NCBI RefSeq assembly: GCF_015680235.1
Contig: NZ_JADLJL010000006.1
Location: 62,001-126,000 of the forward strand
Length of the DNA stretch: 64,000 bases
Reading direction: 5' to 3'
DNA from: Pseudomonas guariconensis
GTDB taxonomy: Bacteria > Pseudomonadota > Gammaproteobacteria > Pseudomonadales > Pseudomonadaceae
Translations under genes and position numbers: made by a program
Notes under the pieces: generated by a model
Seen by the model: only the letters and a program-made list of their open reading frames with translations
The model's database searches: none
What the model was told of the DNA's origin: nothing
Shown: positions 6,528 through 16,833 of the stretch, piece after piece
How the letters are laid out: the number at the start of each line of letters is the position of its first letter
Position numbering within the stretch: the first letter of the stretch is position 1

Positions 6528-8939
6528 ATGAGCACTGACGGTGCCAAGAATGGAACCCGCTGGCTACCGCGCCTTCTGGGCGTGCTGCTGTTGCTGATGG
6601 GCCTGGCCCTGCTGGCCGGTGGCATCAAGCTGAGCCAGCTGGGAGGTTCCCTGTACTACCTGATCGCCGGCATTGGCTTCGCCTTGTCCGGTATCCTCCT
6701 GCTGGCCATGCGCCGCATCGCCCTGGGCCTGTACGGCCTGGTGCTGCTGGGCAGCACCGCCTGGGCCCTCTGGGAAGTGGGCCTGGACTGGTGGCAACTG
6801 GTGCCGCGCCTGGCCATCTGGTTCGCCATCGGCGTGCTGTTGCTGCTGCCCTGGGCCCGTCGCCCGTTGCTCGGCCCTTCCTCCAAGGTCAACACCGCGC
6901 TGTTGAGCGTCGCGGTCGTCGCCGCCGGTGCCAGCGCCCTGGGCAGCCAGTTCACCCACCCGGGCGAGGTATTCGGCGAGCTGGGCCGCGAGAGCAGCGA
7001 GATGGCCAGCGCCGCGCCGGCCATGCCGGATGGAGAGTGGCAGGCCTACGGCCGCACCGAGCACGGCGACCGCTATTCGCCGCTGCGCCAGATCACCCCG
7101 CAGAACGCCTACCGCCTGGAAGAAGCCTGGCGTATCCGCACCGGTGACCTGCCAACCGAAAACGACCCGGTGGAGCTGACCAATCAGAACACCCCGTTGA
7201 AGGTCAACGGCAAGCTCTACGCCTGCACCGCCCACAGCAAGCTGCTGGCCCTGGACCCGGACACCGGCGCCGAGATCTGGCGCTACGACCCACAGGTCAA
7301 GAGCCCGGTCGGCACCTTCAAGGGCTTCGCCCACATGACCTGCCGCGGTGTTTCCTACTACGACGAGAACCGCTACGTCAGCCGCGACGGCAGCCCCGCG
7401 CCGAAGGTCTCCGAGGCCGGCCAGGCCGTGGCCCAGGCCTGCCCGCGCCGTCTCTACCTGCCCACTGCCGATGCGCGCCTGATCGCCATCAACGCCGACA
7501 CCGGCAAGGTTTGTGAAGGCTTCGCCAACCAGGGCGTGATCGACCTGACCCGCGGCATCGGCCCGTTCACCGCCGGTGGCTACTACTCCACCTCACCCGC
7601 GGCAATCACCCGTGACCTGGTGATCATCGGCGGCCACGTGACCGACAACGAGTCGACCAACGAGCCCTCCGGCGTGATCCGCGCCTACGACGTGCACGAC
7701 GGCCGCCTGGTGTGGAACTGGGACAGCAACAACCCGGACGACACCGCCCCCCTGGCCGACGGCAAGATGTACAGCCGCAACTCGGCCAACATGTGGTCGA
7801 TTGCCAGCGTCGATGAAGAACTGGGGATGATCTACCTGCCATTGGGCAACCAGACCCCCGATCAGTGGGGCGCAGACCGCACCCCGGGCGCGGAGAAGTA
7901 CAGCGCTGGCATCGTCGCCCTGGACCTGGCCACCGGCAAGGCACGCTGGAACTATCAGTTCACCCACCACGACCTGTGGGACATGGACGTGGGCAGCCAG
8001 CCGACCCTGGTGCACCTGAAGACCGACGACGGCGTCAAGCCTGCGGTCATCGTGCCTACCAAGCAAGGCAGCCTGTATGTGCTCGACCGCCGCGACGGCA
8101 CCCCGATCGTGCCGATCCGCGAGATCCCGGTACCCCAGGGCGCAGTGAAGGGCGACCACACTTCGCCGACCCAAGCCCGCTCCGACCTGAATCTGCTCGG
8201 CCCTGAGCTCACCGAACAAGCCATGTGGGGGGCCACGCCGTTCGACCAGATGCTGTGCCGCATCCAGTTCCGCGAACTGCGCTACGAAGGCCAGTACACC
8301 CCGCCGTCCGAGCAGGGCTCGCTGGTCTACCCAGGCAACGTCGGTGTGTTCAACTGGGGCAGCGTCTCGGTCGACCCGGTGCGCCAACTGCTGTTCACCT
8401 CGCCGAACTACATGGCGTTCGTCTCGAAGATGGTGCCGCGCGAGAAAGTCGCCGCCGGCAGCAAGCGCGAGAGCGAGACCAGTGGCGTGCAGCCGAACAC
8501 CGGTGCGCCGTACGCGGTGATCATGCACCCGTTCATGTCGCCGCTGGGCGTGCCTTGCCAGGCGCCGGCCTGGGGCTATGTGGCCGCCATCGACCTGTTC
8601 ACCAACAAGGTTGTGTGGAAGCACAAGAACGGCACTACCCGTGACAGCACCCCGGTACCGATCGGCCTGCCCGTGGGCGTGCCGAGCATGGGCGGTTCGA
8701 TCGTCACCGCAGGTGGCGTCGGCTTCCTCAGCGGCACTTTGGACCAGTACCTGCGCGCCTATGACGTGAACAACGGTAAAGAGCTGTGGAAAGCCCGCCT
8801 GCCGGCCGGCGGCCAGGCCACACCGATGACCTACACCGGCAAGGACGGCAAGCAGTACGTGCTGGTCACCGCTGGCGGCCATGGTTCGCTGGGCACCAAG
8901 ATGGGTGACTACATCATTGCCTACAAGCTGGCCGAGTAA
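6528..8939 (+). CDS. gcd: Membrane-bound PQQ-dependent glucose dehydrogenase
   Basis: An 803-residue quinoprotein. Five transmembrane helices in the first 140 residues anchor it and pass electrons to ubiquinone. The remaining 650 residues form the periplasmic eight-bladed PQQ propeller, with AYGRTEHGDRYSPLRQI at its start and repeated W-docking-type blades. It oxidises D-glucose to glucono-1,5-lactone in the periplasm, the first step of the direct oxidative route typical of P. putida. Length matches the family (about 800 residues). GGAG lies 9 bases before the ATG. The oprB gene immediately upstream supplies the substrate. Confidence 0.96.
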   Translation: MSTDGAKNGTRWLPRLLGVLLLLMGLALLAGGIKLSQLGGSLYYLIAGIGFALSGILLLAMRRIALGLYGLVLLGSTAWALWEVGLDWWQLVPRLAIWFAIGVLLLLPWARRPLLGPSSKVNTALLSVAVVAAGASALGSQFTHPGEVFGELGRESSEMASAAPAMPDGEWQAYGRTEHGDRYSPLRQITPQNAYRLEEAWRIRTGDLPTENDPVELTNQNTPLKVNGKLYACTAHSKLLALDPDTGAEIWRYDPQVKSPVGTFKGFAHMTCRGVSYYDENRYVSRDGSPAPKVSEAGQAVAQACPRRLYLPTADARLIAINADTGKVCEGFANQGVIDLTRGIGPFTAGGYYSTSPAAITRDLVIIGGHVTDNESTNEPSGVIRAYDVHDGRLVWNWDSNNPDDTAPLADGKMYSRNSANMWSIASVDEELGMIYLPLGNQTPDQWGADRTPGAEKYSAGIVALDLATGKARWNYQFTHHDLWDMDVGSQPTLVHLKTDDGVKPAVIVPTKQGSLYVLDRRDGTPIVPIREIPVPQGAVKGDHTSPTQARSDLNLLGPELTEQAMWGATPFDQMLCRIQFRELRYEGQYTPPSEQGSLVYPGNVGVFNWGSVSVDPVRQLLFTSPNYMAFVSKMVPREKVAAGSKRESETSGVQPNTGAPYAVIMHPFMSPLGVPCQAPAWGYVAAIDLFTNKVVWKHKNGTTRDSTPVPIGLPVGVPSMGGSIVTAGGVGFLSGTLDQYLRAYDVNNGKELWKARLPAGGQATPMTYTGKDGKQYVLVTAGGHGSLGTKMGDYIIAYKLAE

Positions 8940-8946
8940 CACTTTC

Positions 8947-9042
8947 GGGCCCCGCCTGCGGGGCCCATTGGCCTGAAGCGGCCATCGCCGGCAAACCGGC
9001 ACCCCGCTCCCACAAGGGCCGGGGTGCCGGTTTGCCGGCGAT
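8947..9042. repeat. GC-rich hairpin followed by a long REP hairpin after gcd
   Basis: GGGCCCCGC-CT-GCGGGGCCC (8947-8966) is a 9-bp stem eight bases after the gcd stop and probably ends the transcript, though it lacks a T-run. It is followed by a REP pair with unusually long, perfectly matching 22-base arms (8984-9005 and 9021-9042, ATCGCCGGCAAACCGG...), which could fold into one large cruciform or RNA hairpin. Confidence 0.8.
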
Positions 9043-9156
9043 GAGGCCAGTGCAGGTCATCTCAGATGAAACCCTTCCCCTGCCCCCTTCGTCTACCATT
9101 GAAACCTGCCAACCACCGCCCCATCTAAGCACCATAGTCATTCACGCAGGTGCCCC

Positions 9157-11577
9157 ATGAGCGACCAGCAGGATCTACCGGACCATCCAGACGAACACGA
9201 CACAGTCGAACACCTCGAAGCCAAGGCCACGCCCGGCCACCACCTCGCCCTGCCCGGCCAGCAACTGCCGGACAAGGTCTATGTGATCCCGATTCACAAC
9301 CGCCCGTTCTTCCCGGCCCAGGTCTTGCCGGTGATCGTCAACGAAGAACCCTGGGCGGAAACCCTCGACCTGGTGGCCAAGACGCCACACCATGCCCTGG
9401 CGCTGTTCTTCATGGACGAGCCCGCCGAAGACCACCGCCATTTCGATACCTCGGCCTTGCCGCAGTACGGCACCCTGGTCAAGGTGCACCATGCCAGCCG
9501 CGAGAATGGCAAGCTGCAGTTCGTCGCCCAAGGCCTGACCCGGGTGCGCATCCGCACCTGGCTCAAGCACCACCGCCCGCCGTACCTGGTCGAGGTGGAC
9601 TACCCGCACCAACCAACCGAGCCCACCGACGAAGTGAAGGCCTACGGCATGGCCCTGATCAACGCGATCAAGGAGCTGCTGCCGCTCAACCCGCTGTACA
9701 GCGAAGAGCTGAAGAACTACCTCAACCGCTTCAGCCCCAACGACCCGTCGCCCTTGACCGACTTCGCCGCGGCGCTGACCTCCGCCACCGGTTCGCAGCT
9801 GCAGGAAGTGCTCGACTGCGTGCCGATGCTCAAGCGCATGGAGAAAGTCCTGCCGATGCTGCGCAAGGAAGTCGAGGTCGCGCGCCTGCAGAACGAGATC
9901 TCCGCCGAGGTCAACCGGCAGATCGGCGAGCACCAGCGCGAGTTCTTCCTCAAGGAGCAGCTCAAGGTCATCCAGCAGGAGCTGGGCCTGACCAAGGACG
10001 ACCGCAGCGCCGACCTCGAGCAGTTCCAGCAGCGCCTGGAAGGCAAGACCCTGCCGGACCAGGCGAAAAAAAAGATCGACGAAGAGATGGGCAAGCTGGC
10101 GATCCTGGAAACCGGCTCGCCCGAATACGCCGTCACCCGCAACTACCTGGACTGGGCCACCGCCCTGCCCTGGGGCGTGTACGGCCAGGACAAGCTCGAC
10201 CTCAAGCATGCGCGCAAGGTGCTCGACCAGCATCATGCCGGCCTCGATGACATCAAGGAGCGCATCCTCGAATTCCTCGCCGTCGGTGCCTGGAAAGGTG
10301 AGATCAGCGGCTCCATCGTGCTGCTGGTGGGCCCGCCTGGGGTGGGCAAGACCAGTATCGGCAAGTCCATCGCCGAGAGCCTCGGCCGGCCGTTCTATCG
10401 CTTCAGCGTCGGCGGCATGCGCGACGAAGCAGAGATCAAGGGCCACCGCCGCACCTACATCGGCGCCCAACCAGGCAAACTGGTGCAGGCGCTGAAGGAC
10501 GTCGAGGTGATGAACCCGGTGATCATGCTCGACGAGATCGACAAGATGGGCCAGAGCTACCAGGGCGACCCCGCTTCGGCCTTGCTCGAAACCCTCGACC
10601 CCGAGCAGAACGTCGACTTCCTCGACCACTACTTGGACCTGCGTCTGGACTTGTCCAAAGTGCTGTTCGTGTGTACCGCCAACACCTTGGACTCGATCCC
10701 CGGCCCCCTGCTCGACCGCATGGAAGTGATCCGCCTCTCCGGCTACATCACCGAGGAGAAACTGGCAATCGCCAAGCGTCACTTGTGGCCCAAGCAATTG
10801 GACAAGGCCGGTGTGGCCAAGAGCAGCCTGGGCATCAGCGACAGCGCCCTGCGCACGGTGATCGAGGGCTACGCCCGCGAGGCCGGCGTGCGCCAGCTGG
10901 AAAAACAGCTGGGCAAGCTGGTACGCAAGGCAGTGGTCAAGCTTCTGGAGAACCCCGACGCCAAGCTCAAGATCGGCACCAAGGACTTGGAACCGGCCCT
11001 AGGCATGCCAGTGTTCCGCAGCGAGCAGGTGCTGGCCGGCAAGGGCGTGATCACAGGCCTGGCCTGGACCAGCATGGGTGGGGCCACCTTGCCGATCGAA
11101 GCCACCCGTATCCATACCCTCAACCGTGGCTTCAAGCTCACCGGCAAGCTGGGCGATGTGATGAAAGAGTCCGCCGAGATCGCCTACAGCTACGTCAGCT
11201 CCAACCTCAAGCAGTACGGTGGCGACCCGGGCTTCTTCAACGAAGCCTTCATCCACCTGCACGTACCCGAGGGCGCCACGCCCAAGGATGGCCCGAGCGC
11301 CGGCATCACCATGGCCAGCGCCCTGCTGTCCCTGGCCCGCGACCAGGCACCGAAGAAAGGCGTGGCCATGACCGGCGAACTGACGCTGACCGGCCAGGTG
11401 CTGCCGATCGGTGGCGTGCGCGAGAAGGTGATTGCAGCGCGGCGACAGAAAATCTTCGAGCTGATCCTGCCGGAAGCCAACCGCGGCGACTTCGAGGAAC
11501 TGCCCGATTACCTGCGCGAAGGGCTGACGGTGCATTTCGCCAAGCGCTTTGCCGACGTGGCGAAGGTGTTGTTCTGA
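9157..11577 (+). CDS. lon: ATP-dependent Lon protease
   Basis: An 806-residue protein with the full Lon plan. A substrate-binding LON-N domain at about 45-240 is followed by a coiled-coil linker, then the AAA+ module with Walker A GPPGVGKT at 392-399 and Walker B VIMLDEIDK. The C-terminal Ser-Lys protease domain has DGPSAG with catalytic Ser714. It degrades misfolded and regulatory proteins in the cytoplasm. P. putida-group genomes carry more than one lon paralogue, and the neighbourhood (gcd upstream, no clpX) suggests this is the second copy rather than the clpPX-linked one. An acidic N-terminal extension of about 20 residues precedes the domain. Confidence 0.95.
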   Translation: MSDQQDLPDHPDEHDTVEHLEAKATPGHHLALPGQQLPDKVYVIPIHNRPFFPAQVLPVIVNEEPWAETLDLVAKTPHHALALFFMDEPAEDHRHFDTSALPQYGTLVKVHHASRENGKLQFVAQGLTRVRIRTWLKHHRPPYLVEVDYPHQPTEPTDEVKAYGMALINAIKELLPLNPLYSEELKNYLNRFSPNDPSPLTDFAAALTSATGSQLQEVLDCVPMLKRMEKVLPMLRKEVEVARLQNEISAEVNRQIGEHQREFFLKEQLKVIQQELGLTKDDRSADLEQFQQRLEGKTLPDQAKKKIDEEMGKLAILETGSPEYAVTRNYLDWATALPWGVYGQDKLDLKHARKVLDQHHAGLDDIKERILEFLAVGAWKGEISGSIVLLVGPPGVGKTSIGKSIAESLGRPFYRFSVGGMRDEAEIKGHRRTYIGAQPGKLVQALKDVEVMNPVIMLDEIDKMGQSYQGDPASALLETLDPEQNVDFLDHYLDLRLDLSKVLFVCTANTLDSIPGPLLDRMEVIRLSGYITEEKLAIAKRHLWPKQLDKAGVAKSSLGISDSALRTVIEGYAREAGVRQLEKQLGKLVRKAVVKLLENPDAKLKIGTKDLEPALGMPVFRSEQVLAGKGVITGLAWTSMGGATLPIEATRIHTLNRGFKLTGKLGDVMKESAEIAYSYVSSNLKQYGGDPGFFNEAFIHLHVPEGATPKDGPSAGITMASALLSLARDQAPKKGVAMTGELTLTGQVLPIGGVREKVIAARRQKIFELILPEANRGDFEELPDYLREGLTVHFAKRFADVAKVLF

Positions 11578-11587
11578 TGCTGTAAAG

Positions 11588-11676
11588 CCCCATCGCCGGC
11601 AAGCCGGCTCCTACAGGCCCTGCGTCAGCGCAGGTCATGTGGGAGCGGGATTGCCCCGCGATTGGCGCAGGCCAGG
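11588..11676. repeat. Inverted REP pair after lon
   Basis: CATCGCCGGCAAGCCGGCTCC at 11591-11611 faces TGTGGGAGCGGGATTGCCCCGCGATTGG at 11639-11666. The two arms belong to different REP subtypes, so this is a hybrid pair. Confidence 0.8.
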
Positions 11677-11736
11677 CAACACAAAACGTCTCCCGGTTCG
11701 GTTATCCTCAGGCCATTGCCAGCCTCCGGAGCCACC

Positions 11737-12129
11737 ATGACCGCCTTTCGTCTGCTCGCCCCCCTGAGCCTCGCCCTACTCACCGCCTGCGCCCAGCACC
11801 CTGCAAAAACTGTCGTACTGGACGCCGAGAGCGAATGTCCCCAGCAGCTTCAGGTCGGCCAGAACCTGACCCTGACCCTGCCCAGCAACCCCAGCACCGG
11901 TTACCGCTGGCTGGTGCAAAACCCTGCACCGGAGGTCCTGCAAAGCATGGGCCCGGAGGTCTACAACACACCGGAAGAGGCCGGTATCGTGGGCAGCGCA
12001 GGGACATCCACCTGGCGCTTCCTGGCCAAGGCCAGCGGCGAAGGGCATTTGATCCTGGTCTACCAGCAGCCCTGGGCGCCGGAAGTACGGCCGGTGCAGA
12101 CCTTCGACTGCGCGATCCAGGTGCGATAA
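11737..12129 (+). CDS. Chagasin-like protease inhibitor (I42 family) lipoprotein
   Basis: A 130-residue lipoprotein precursor. It has a hydrophobic signal with lipobox LLTAC (Cys18) and a single chagasin-type immunoglobulin-like domain. The three loops that occupy a papain-type active site in the family are recognisable: NPSTGYRW at 51-58, the Gly-rich loop GIVGSAGTSTW at 83-93, and QQPWAP at 110-115. Family members inhibit C1 cysteine proteases. The ATG at 11737 is chosen because the signal peptide starts there and GGAG lies 8 bases upstream; the frame is open further upstream but without family-like sequence. It lies downstream of lon, with a REP pair between, so it is probably a separate transcript. 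Confidence 0.85.
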   Translation: MTAFRLLAPLSLALLTACAQHPAKTVVLDAESECPQQLQVGQNLTLTLPSNPSTGYRWLVQNPAPEVLQSMGPEVYNTPEEAGIVGSAGTSTWRFLAKASGEGHLILVYQQPWAPEVRPVQTFDCAIQVR

Positions 12130-12217
12130 CGGCAGCTTCCGATCAGTCGGTCATGCATCCGCGTCCCGGTTTGGCTAAAATGCCCGCCCTTCATATCGCT
12201 AGCCAGCCGGACCCACC

Positions 12218-12961
12218 GTGAGCAAAGAACCCGACCGCCTATTCGCCCAGCCCCTGGAGCAGGTGCCCGACTTCGTCTTCAACGAGGACGTGGTGCGCGT
12301 GTTCCCGGACATGATCAAGCGTTCGGTGCCTGGTTACCCGACCATCGTCGAAAACCTCGGCGTGCTCGCCGCCCGCTTCGCCCAGCCGAACACCGCCCTG
12401 TACGACCTGGGTGCATCGCTGGGCGCGGTGACCCAATCGCTGCGCCGCCATGTGCGCAACGAGGGTTGCCGGGTCATCGCGGTGGACAACTCCGCGGCGA
12501 TGGTCGAACGTTGCCGCCAATACCTGACCGCACAGGACTCGATGTTCCAGGAGCTACTGCCGGTACAGGTGCTCGAGGCGGATATTCTCGCCCTGCCCCT
12601 GGAGCCGGCCTCGGTGGTGGCGATGAACTTCACGCTGCAGTTCATCGCGCCCGAGCGACGCCTGGAATTGCTCGGCCGCATCCGCCAGGCCCTGCTGCCT
12701 GGGGGCGCGCTGATCCTTTCCGAGAAGCTGCGCTTCGAAGACGACCAGGAGCAGGCGCTGCTCAATGAACTGCACCTGGACTTCAAACGTGCCAATGGCT
12801 ACAGCGAACTGGAAATCGCCCAGAAACGCAGTGCCATCGAGAACGTGATGAAGCCCGACACCCTGGAAACCCACAGGCAGCGCCTGCGCGACGCCGGGTT
12901 CTCCAAGGTCGTTCCCTGGTTCCAATGCCTTAACTTCGCCTCGCTGATTGCCCTGCCATGA
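12218..12961 (+). CDS. cmoA: Carboxy-SAM synthase CmoA
   Basis: A 247-residue class I methyltransferase-fold enzyme. It converts SAM and prephenate into carboxy-S-adenosylmethionine, the donor for the wobble uridine modification cmo5U34. Motif I reads [14 protein letters not shown], followed by [12 protein letters not shown]; the protein is family length. The start is GTG at 12218, where the conserved reading begins. Its last four bases overlap the start of cmoB (ATGA), giving a tightly coupled two-gene operon. Confidence 0.95.
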   Translation: MSKEPDRLFAQPLEQVPDFVFNEDVVRVFPDMIKRSVPGYPTIVENLGVLAARFAQPNTALYDLGASLGAVTQSLRRHVRNEGCRVIAVDNSAAMVERCRQYLTAQDSMFQELLPVQVLEADILALPLEPASVVAMNFTLQFIAPERRLELLGRIRQALLPGGALILSEKLRFEDDQEQALLNELHLDFKRANGYSELEIAQKRSAIENVMKPDTLETHRQRLRDAGFSKVVPWFQCLNFASLIALP

Positions 12962-13914
12962 TCGATCTCTCTCCCCTCGTCCGCCGCCTGGCGGGAACCC
13001 CGCTTGCCGCTTGGTCCCAGGGCCTGCAGACACAACTGCAGGCCAAGCTGGAAAAAGGCCATGGTGATCTCGACCGTTGGCGCGGTGCCCTGGACGCCTT
13101 GCCGCAGCTGACGCCGAGCGAGGTCGACCTGGCCAACGGCCTGCGCCTGGATTGCGCCTGCGACGATGCCACTCGTACCCGGATGCACGACGCCCTGATG
13201 GGCCTGTCGCCCTGGCGCAAAGGGCCGTTCGACCTGTTCGGCGTGCATGTGGACACCGAATGGCGCTCGGACTGGAAGTGGTCGCGGGTCAGCCCGCACC
13301 TGGACCTCAAGGGCAAGCGCGTGCTCGATGTCGGCTGCGGCAACGGCTACTACCAGTGGCGCATGCTCGGTGCCGGTGCCGACATGGTGATCGGCGTCGA
13401 CCCGAACTGGCTGTTCTTCTGCCAGTTCCAGGCGGTGCAGAAGTACCTGCCCGACCTGCCCGCCTGGCACCTACCGTTCGCCCTGGAAGACTTGCCGGCC
13501 AACCTCGAAGGTTTCGACACGGTGTTTTCCATGGGCGTGTTCTACCACCGTCGCTCGCCCATCGAGCACCTGCTGGCCCTCAAGGATTGCCTGGTAAAAG
13601 GCGGGGAATTGGTATTGGAAACCCTGGTGATCGAGGGTGATGAACATCAGGTATTGGTACCGGAGGACCGCTATGCGCAGATGCGCAACGTCTGGTTCCT
13701 GCCGTCGGTACCGGCCCTGGAGCGCTGGTTGCGCCGTGCCGGTTTCAGCGATGTGCGCTGCGTGGACGTCAGCGTCACCAGCGTGCAGGAACAGCGCAGT
13801 ACCGACTGGATGCGCTATCAGTCGCTCGAGCACTTCCTCGACCCGAACGACCACAGCCGCACGGTCGAAGGCCTACCGGCCCCGCGCCGCGCCACCTTGC
13901 TGGCGCGCAAATAA
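12958..13914 (+). CDS. cmoB: tRNA uridine-5-oxyacetic acid synthase CmoB
   Basis: A 318-residue enzyme that transfers the carboxymethyl group from carboxy-SAM to 5-hydroxyuridine-34 of tRNA, completing cmo5U. An N-terminal family-specific region precedes the Rossmann fold with [15 protein letters not shown] and [29 protein letters not shown] near the active site is characteristic of CmoB. It is exactly the usual length and is translated from an ATG overlapping the cmoA stop. Confidence 0.96.
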   Translation: MIDLSPLVRRLAGTPLAAWSQGLQTQLQAKLEKGHGDLDRWRGALDALPQLTPSEVDLANGLRLDCACDDATRTRMHDALMGLSPWRKGPFDLFGVHVDTEWRSDWKWSRVSPHLDLKGKRVLDVGCGNGYYQWRMLGAGADMVIGVDPNWLFFCQFQAVQKYLPDLPAWHLPFALEDLPANLEGFDTVFSMGVFYHRRSPIEHLLALKDCLVKGGELVLETLVIEGDEHQVLVPEDRYAQMRNVWFLPSVPALERWLRRAGFSDVRCVDVSVTSVQEQRSTDWMRYQSLEHFLDPNDHSRTVEGLPAPRRATLLARK

Positions 13915-13952
13915 AAAAGACGTTCCGTCTGGGCGAATCAGGGCCGCTGCGC

Positions 13953-14130
13953 GGCCATCGCGGGGCGAGCCCGCTCTCATAGAACAACGCATAACTATTT
14001 GATTTCGCAGGCCCTGTGGGAGCGGGCTTGTCCCGCGATTGGGCCGGGCCCGATATCACCGTCGCCTGGCAAGGGCTTCGCCCTTGATCGCGGGACAAGT
14101 CGGACCGCCGCACCGCCGCTCCCACAGGAG
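13953..14130. repeat. Composite REP cluster: a family-A REPIN followed by a family-B REPIN
   Basis: The first unit (13953-14042) has the AGAACAACGCATAACTATTT spacer also seen at 1650-1680 and 16858-16895. The second unit (14033-14127) shares the core GATATCACCGTCGCCTGGCA and AGGGCTTCGCCCTTGATCGC with the element at 31940-31990. The units share a central REP. The rest of the 378-base gap up to 14292 holds nothing else I can support. Confidence 0.85.
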
Positions 14131-14292
14131 GTGGCGCTAGCAGCTTGTTCTCTGCGCGACAGCGCAACCCGAAGGGCTGGGTAATCTCTCACAAGGTTGA
14201 GCGCCAGCCTGACCCTGTGGGAGAAGCGGTGTGGCCCTTGGAACGCCAAACCCGCCTTCGACAGAGGAGCGCCTGCGAAGGCGACGATACCG

Positions 14293-14496
14293 TCAATCCT
14301 TGGCCAGCTTGCGGGCTCGCTCCTGCGCCTTGCGCTCACGCTCCACCACCGCTTGTTCCTTGTCGCCGTGTATACGCTGCTGGTCTTGCCGGAAGGCTTC
14401 CCAGAACTGGCGGGAACGTTCGGCGCCGCCTTCGGCCAGCGCCGCGGTGCTGCCCAGGGTGAGTACGGCGAGCAACAGATACTTGGTCAGGTTCAT
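14293..14496 (-). CDS. Small secreted hypothetical protein
   Basis: A 67-residue protein with an N-terminal signal peptide (MNLTKYLLLAVLTLGSTAALA, cleavage near residue 21) and a short, highly charged mature part rich in Arg, Glu and Gln that would form a single helix. The ATG at 14496 has GAGG 9 bases upstream. The gene is divergent from the two-component regulator at 14763. In metal-sensing systems of this class, small periplasmic proteins are often regulated by the adjacent CopR/CzcR-like regulator, so it may be a target, but nothing in its sequence shows metal ligands. Function unknown. Confidence 0.7.
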   Translation of the reverse strand: MNLTKYLLLAVLTLGSTAALAEGGAERSRQFWEAFRQDQQRIHGDKEQAVVERERKAQERARKLAKD

Positions 14497-14762
14497 CGTG
14501 TTTGCCTCGTGATAGCCATTCATGGGAGCCATCCTAGCGAGGCACAGCTAACGCCAAGGTGAGGCGGACATTACAGTGTTGCAAGGCGTGCCCCCTCGTA
14601 CACCTCCCCCGAAAAGCACCGGTCTATCGCCAGGATGACCGCTGCATTACAAATCCGTTATCCACGCCCCCCCGCCATTCGCATGCCGTAACATCCCTGC
14701 CCTTGACCCTGATCCTGCTACAGGGTCGAGAATCGCCGCCTTTCAGCACACGAGCCCTGCCC

Positions 14763-15437
14763 ATGCGCCTACTGATCATCGAAGACGAACTGCGTACCGC
14801 CGACTACCTGCAACAAGGCCTGCGCGAGAACGGCTACGTGGTCGACTGTGCCCACACCGGTATCGACGGCCTGCACCTGGCCAGGCAACAGCCCTACGAC
14901 CTGGTGATTCTCGACGTCAACCTGCCTGAACTCGATGGCTGGAGCGTGCTGCAGCGCCTGCGGGCGGAGTCGTCCACGCGCATCATGATGCTTACGGCCC
15001 ACGGTCGCCTGGCCGACCGGGTCCGGGGGTTGGACTTAGGCGCCGACGACTATCTGCTCAAGCCGTTCGAGTTTCCCGAGTTGCTGGCGCGCATCCGCAC
15101 CCTGTTGCGGCGCAACGACCAACACCTGCAACCGAGCACCCTGCGCGTCGCCGACCTGGAACTGGACCCCGGCCGCCACCGCGCCTTCCGTGCCGGCCGG
15201 CGCATCGACCTCACTGCCAAGGAGTTCGCCCTGCTGCACCTGTTGATGCGCCAGAGCGGTGAGGTACTGTCGCGCACGCAGATCATCTCGCTGGTCTGGG
15301 ACATGAACTTCGACTGCGACACCAACGTCGTGGAGGTATCGATCCGGCGTCTGCGGGCGAAGATCGACGACCCGTTCGACGACAAGCTGATCCACACTCT
15401 ACGCGGTGTTGGCTATGTGCTCGAGGCACGCCCGTGA
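14763..15437 (+). CDS. OmpR/CopR-CzcR-type response regulator
   Basis: A 224-residue response regulator. The receiver domain (1-115) has acidic pocket E7-D8, phosphoacceptor D51 ([14 protein letters not shown]) and the conserved LKPF lysine. The winged-helix DNA-binding domain (about 125-220) ends in the usual [13 protein letters not shown]. Overall it is closest in pattern to heavy-metal regulators such as CopR, CusR and CzcR. The ATG at 14763 matches the universal MRLLIIEDE start; an upstream ATG in frame (14559) would add 68 non-family residues. It overlaps the following kinase by 4 bases. Confidence 0.92.
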   Translation: MRLLIIEDELRTADYLQQGLRENGYVVDCAHTGIDGLHLARQQPYDLVILDVNLPELDGWSVLQRLRAESSTRIMMLTAHGRLADRVRGLDLGADDYLLKPFEFPELLARIRTLLRRNDQHLQPSTLRVADLELDPGRHRAFRAGRRIDLTAKEFALLHLLMRQSGEVLSRTQIISLVWDMNFDCDTNVVEVSIRRLRAKIDDPFDDKLIHTLRGVGYVLEARP

Positions 15438-16816
15438 AGCAGGCAAGCCTGTCCGTTCGCCTGGGCCTGACGGTGACGCTCATGGGCGCGGCCCTGGTGA
15501 TGCTGCTGGCCTGCCTGGCGGTGTTCGCCCTGGACCACGAACTGGACAGCCGCGCGCGCAAGGACCTGACGCGCAAGATGCTGCAGGTCGAGCACAACCT
15601 GCGCGTGGACATGCGCAACGAAGACCTGGGCAGACGCGCCCACCCTTTGCTCGACTTGGTCATGGGCCATGACAACCTGAGCCTGAGCGTGCTGGCCCTG
15701 AACGGTCGTCACCCCTTGCTGCTGAGCCTGGGCCCGGCCCTTGCGACACAGGCGAGCCAACTGCCGGTCGAATCCCGATTGACCTTCCATACCTGGCGCG
15801 ACACAGCCGGCAACCAGTTCCTCACTGCCACCCGCCTGATGCGCCTGCGCGACGACACGCCCGTGCGGGTGATGATGTCACTCAACCGCGCGGACGATAG
15901 CGCCTTGCTCCAGGCTTACCTGCACTCGACCCTATGGGCCCTGCCGCTATTGCTGCTACTGATCGGCTTCAGTGCCTGGAAATTGGTTCAACGAGGTCTA
16001 CGCCCATTGCGCCATTTCCGCCGCATCGCCGGTCGGGTGTCAGCCCAGGACCTGGAGCATCGCCTGCCCGACAGCGGCCTGCCCCAGGAGCTCGCGGAGC
16101 TGGCCCGGGCCATCAATGTCATGCTCGACCGCCTGGACCAAGGCGTCAGCCAACTGTCCCAGTTCTCTGATGACCTGGCCCACGAACTGCGCACGCCCAT
16201 CGGCAACCTGATGGGCAAGGCCCAGGTCACCCTGGCTCGCGAGCGCGAGGGTCTGCGCTACCGGGAAGCCCTGGAAGAAAGCGTCGAGGAACTGACCCGG
16301 CTCAACCGCATCATCAACGACATGCTCTTCCTCGCCCAGGCCAGCCAGCCGCAGGCGCAGCTCACCCAGGTGCCGCTGGCGCTGGCCGAGGAAGCCGGGC
16401 GAGTCGTCGAGTTGTTCGCCTTCAGTGCCGAGCTCAAGGGGGTCGAACTGCGCTTGCGGGGGTGGGGCACCGCACTTGGGGATCGGCTCATGGTCCAGCG
16501 GGCACTGTCCAACCTGCTGAGCAATGCCATCCGGCACAGCCCTGAGCACCACGTGGTGGACGTGACGATCGAGCGTCGGGGCGACGAAGTCAGGCTGGCG
16601 GTGCGAAACCAGGGGCCGGGCATTGCCCAGGCACACCTGCCGCACTTGTTCGAACGCTTCTATCGTGCCGGGAGCGGGCGTTCCCGGCAGGAAGGCGGGA
16701 CCGGCCTGGGGCTGGCGATCGTGAAGTCGATCATGCAGCTGCATGGAGGGCGGGTCGAGGTCAGCAGCCAAAGCCTGGGGCCGACGCAGTTCGCATTAGT
16801 GTTTCGCGCGGAATGA
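15434..16816 (+). CDS. Heavy-metal-type sensor histidine kinase
   Basis: A 460-residue membrane kinase. Two transmembrane segments (about 12-34 and 165-185) flank a 130-residue periplasmic sensor, followed by a HAMP region, the H-box [17 protein letters not shown] with His250, the N-box [10 protein letters not shown] and the ATP lid [12 protein letters not shown]. It starts at a GTG overlapping the regulator's stop. The short periplasmic domain and spacing agree with the CopS/CusS/CzcS group. There are few His and no Met-rich or Cys motifs in the sensor, so the metal, if any, cannot be named from sequence. Confidence 0.9.
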   Translation: MKQASLSVRLGLTVTLMGAALVMLLACLAVFALDHELDSRARKDLTRKMLQVEHNLRVDMRNEDLGRRAHPLLDLVMGHDNLSLSVLALNGRHPLLLSLGPALATQASQLPVESRLTFHTWRDTAGNQFLTATRLMRLRDDTPVRVMMSLNRADDSALLQAYLHSTLWALPLLLLLIGFSAWKLVQRGLRPLRHFRRIAGRVSAQDLEHRLPDSGLPQELAELARAINVMLDRLDQGVSQLSQFSDDLAHELRTPIGNLMGKAQVTLAREREGLRYREALEESVEELTRLNRIINDMLFLAQASQPQAQLTQVPLALAEEAGRVVELFAFSAELKGVELRLRGWGTALGDRLMVQRALSNLLSNAIRHSPEHHVVDVTIERRGDEVRLAVRNQGPGIAQAHLPHLFERFYRAGSGRSRQEGGTGLGLAIVKSIMQLHGGRVEVSSQSLGPTQFALVFRAE

Positions 16817-16833
16817 TGTTTTCCGTACCGGCC

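Noticed and set aside
14559..15437. Longer response regulator starting at 14559
   Set aside because: The extra 68 residues do not resemble any receiver-domain extension and cover the promoter region; the universal MRLLIIEDE start at 14763 is preferred.
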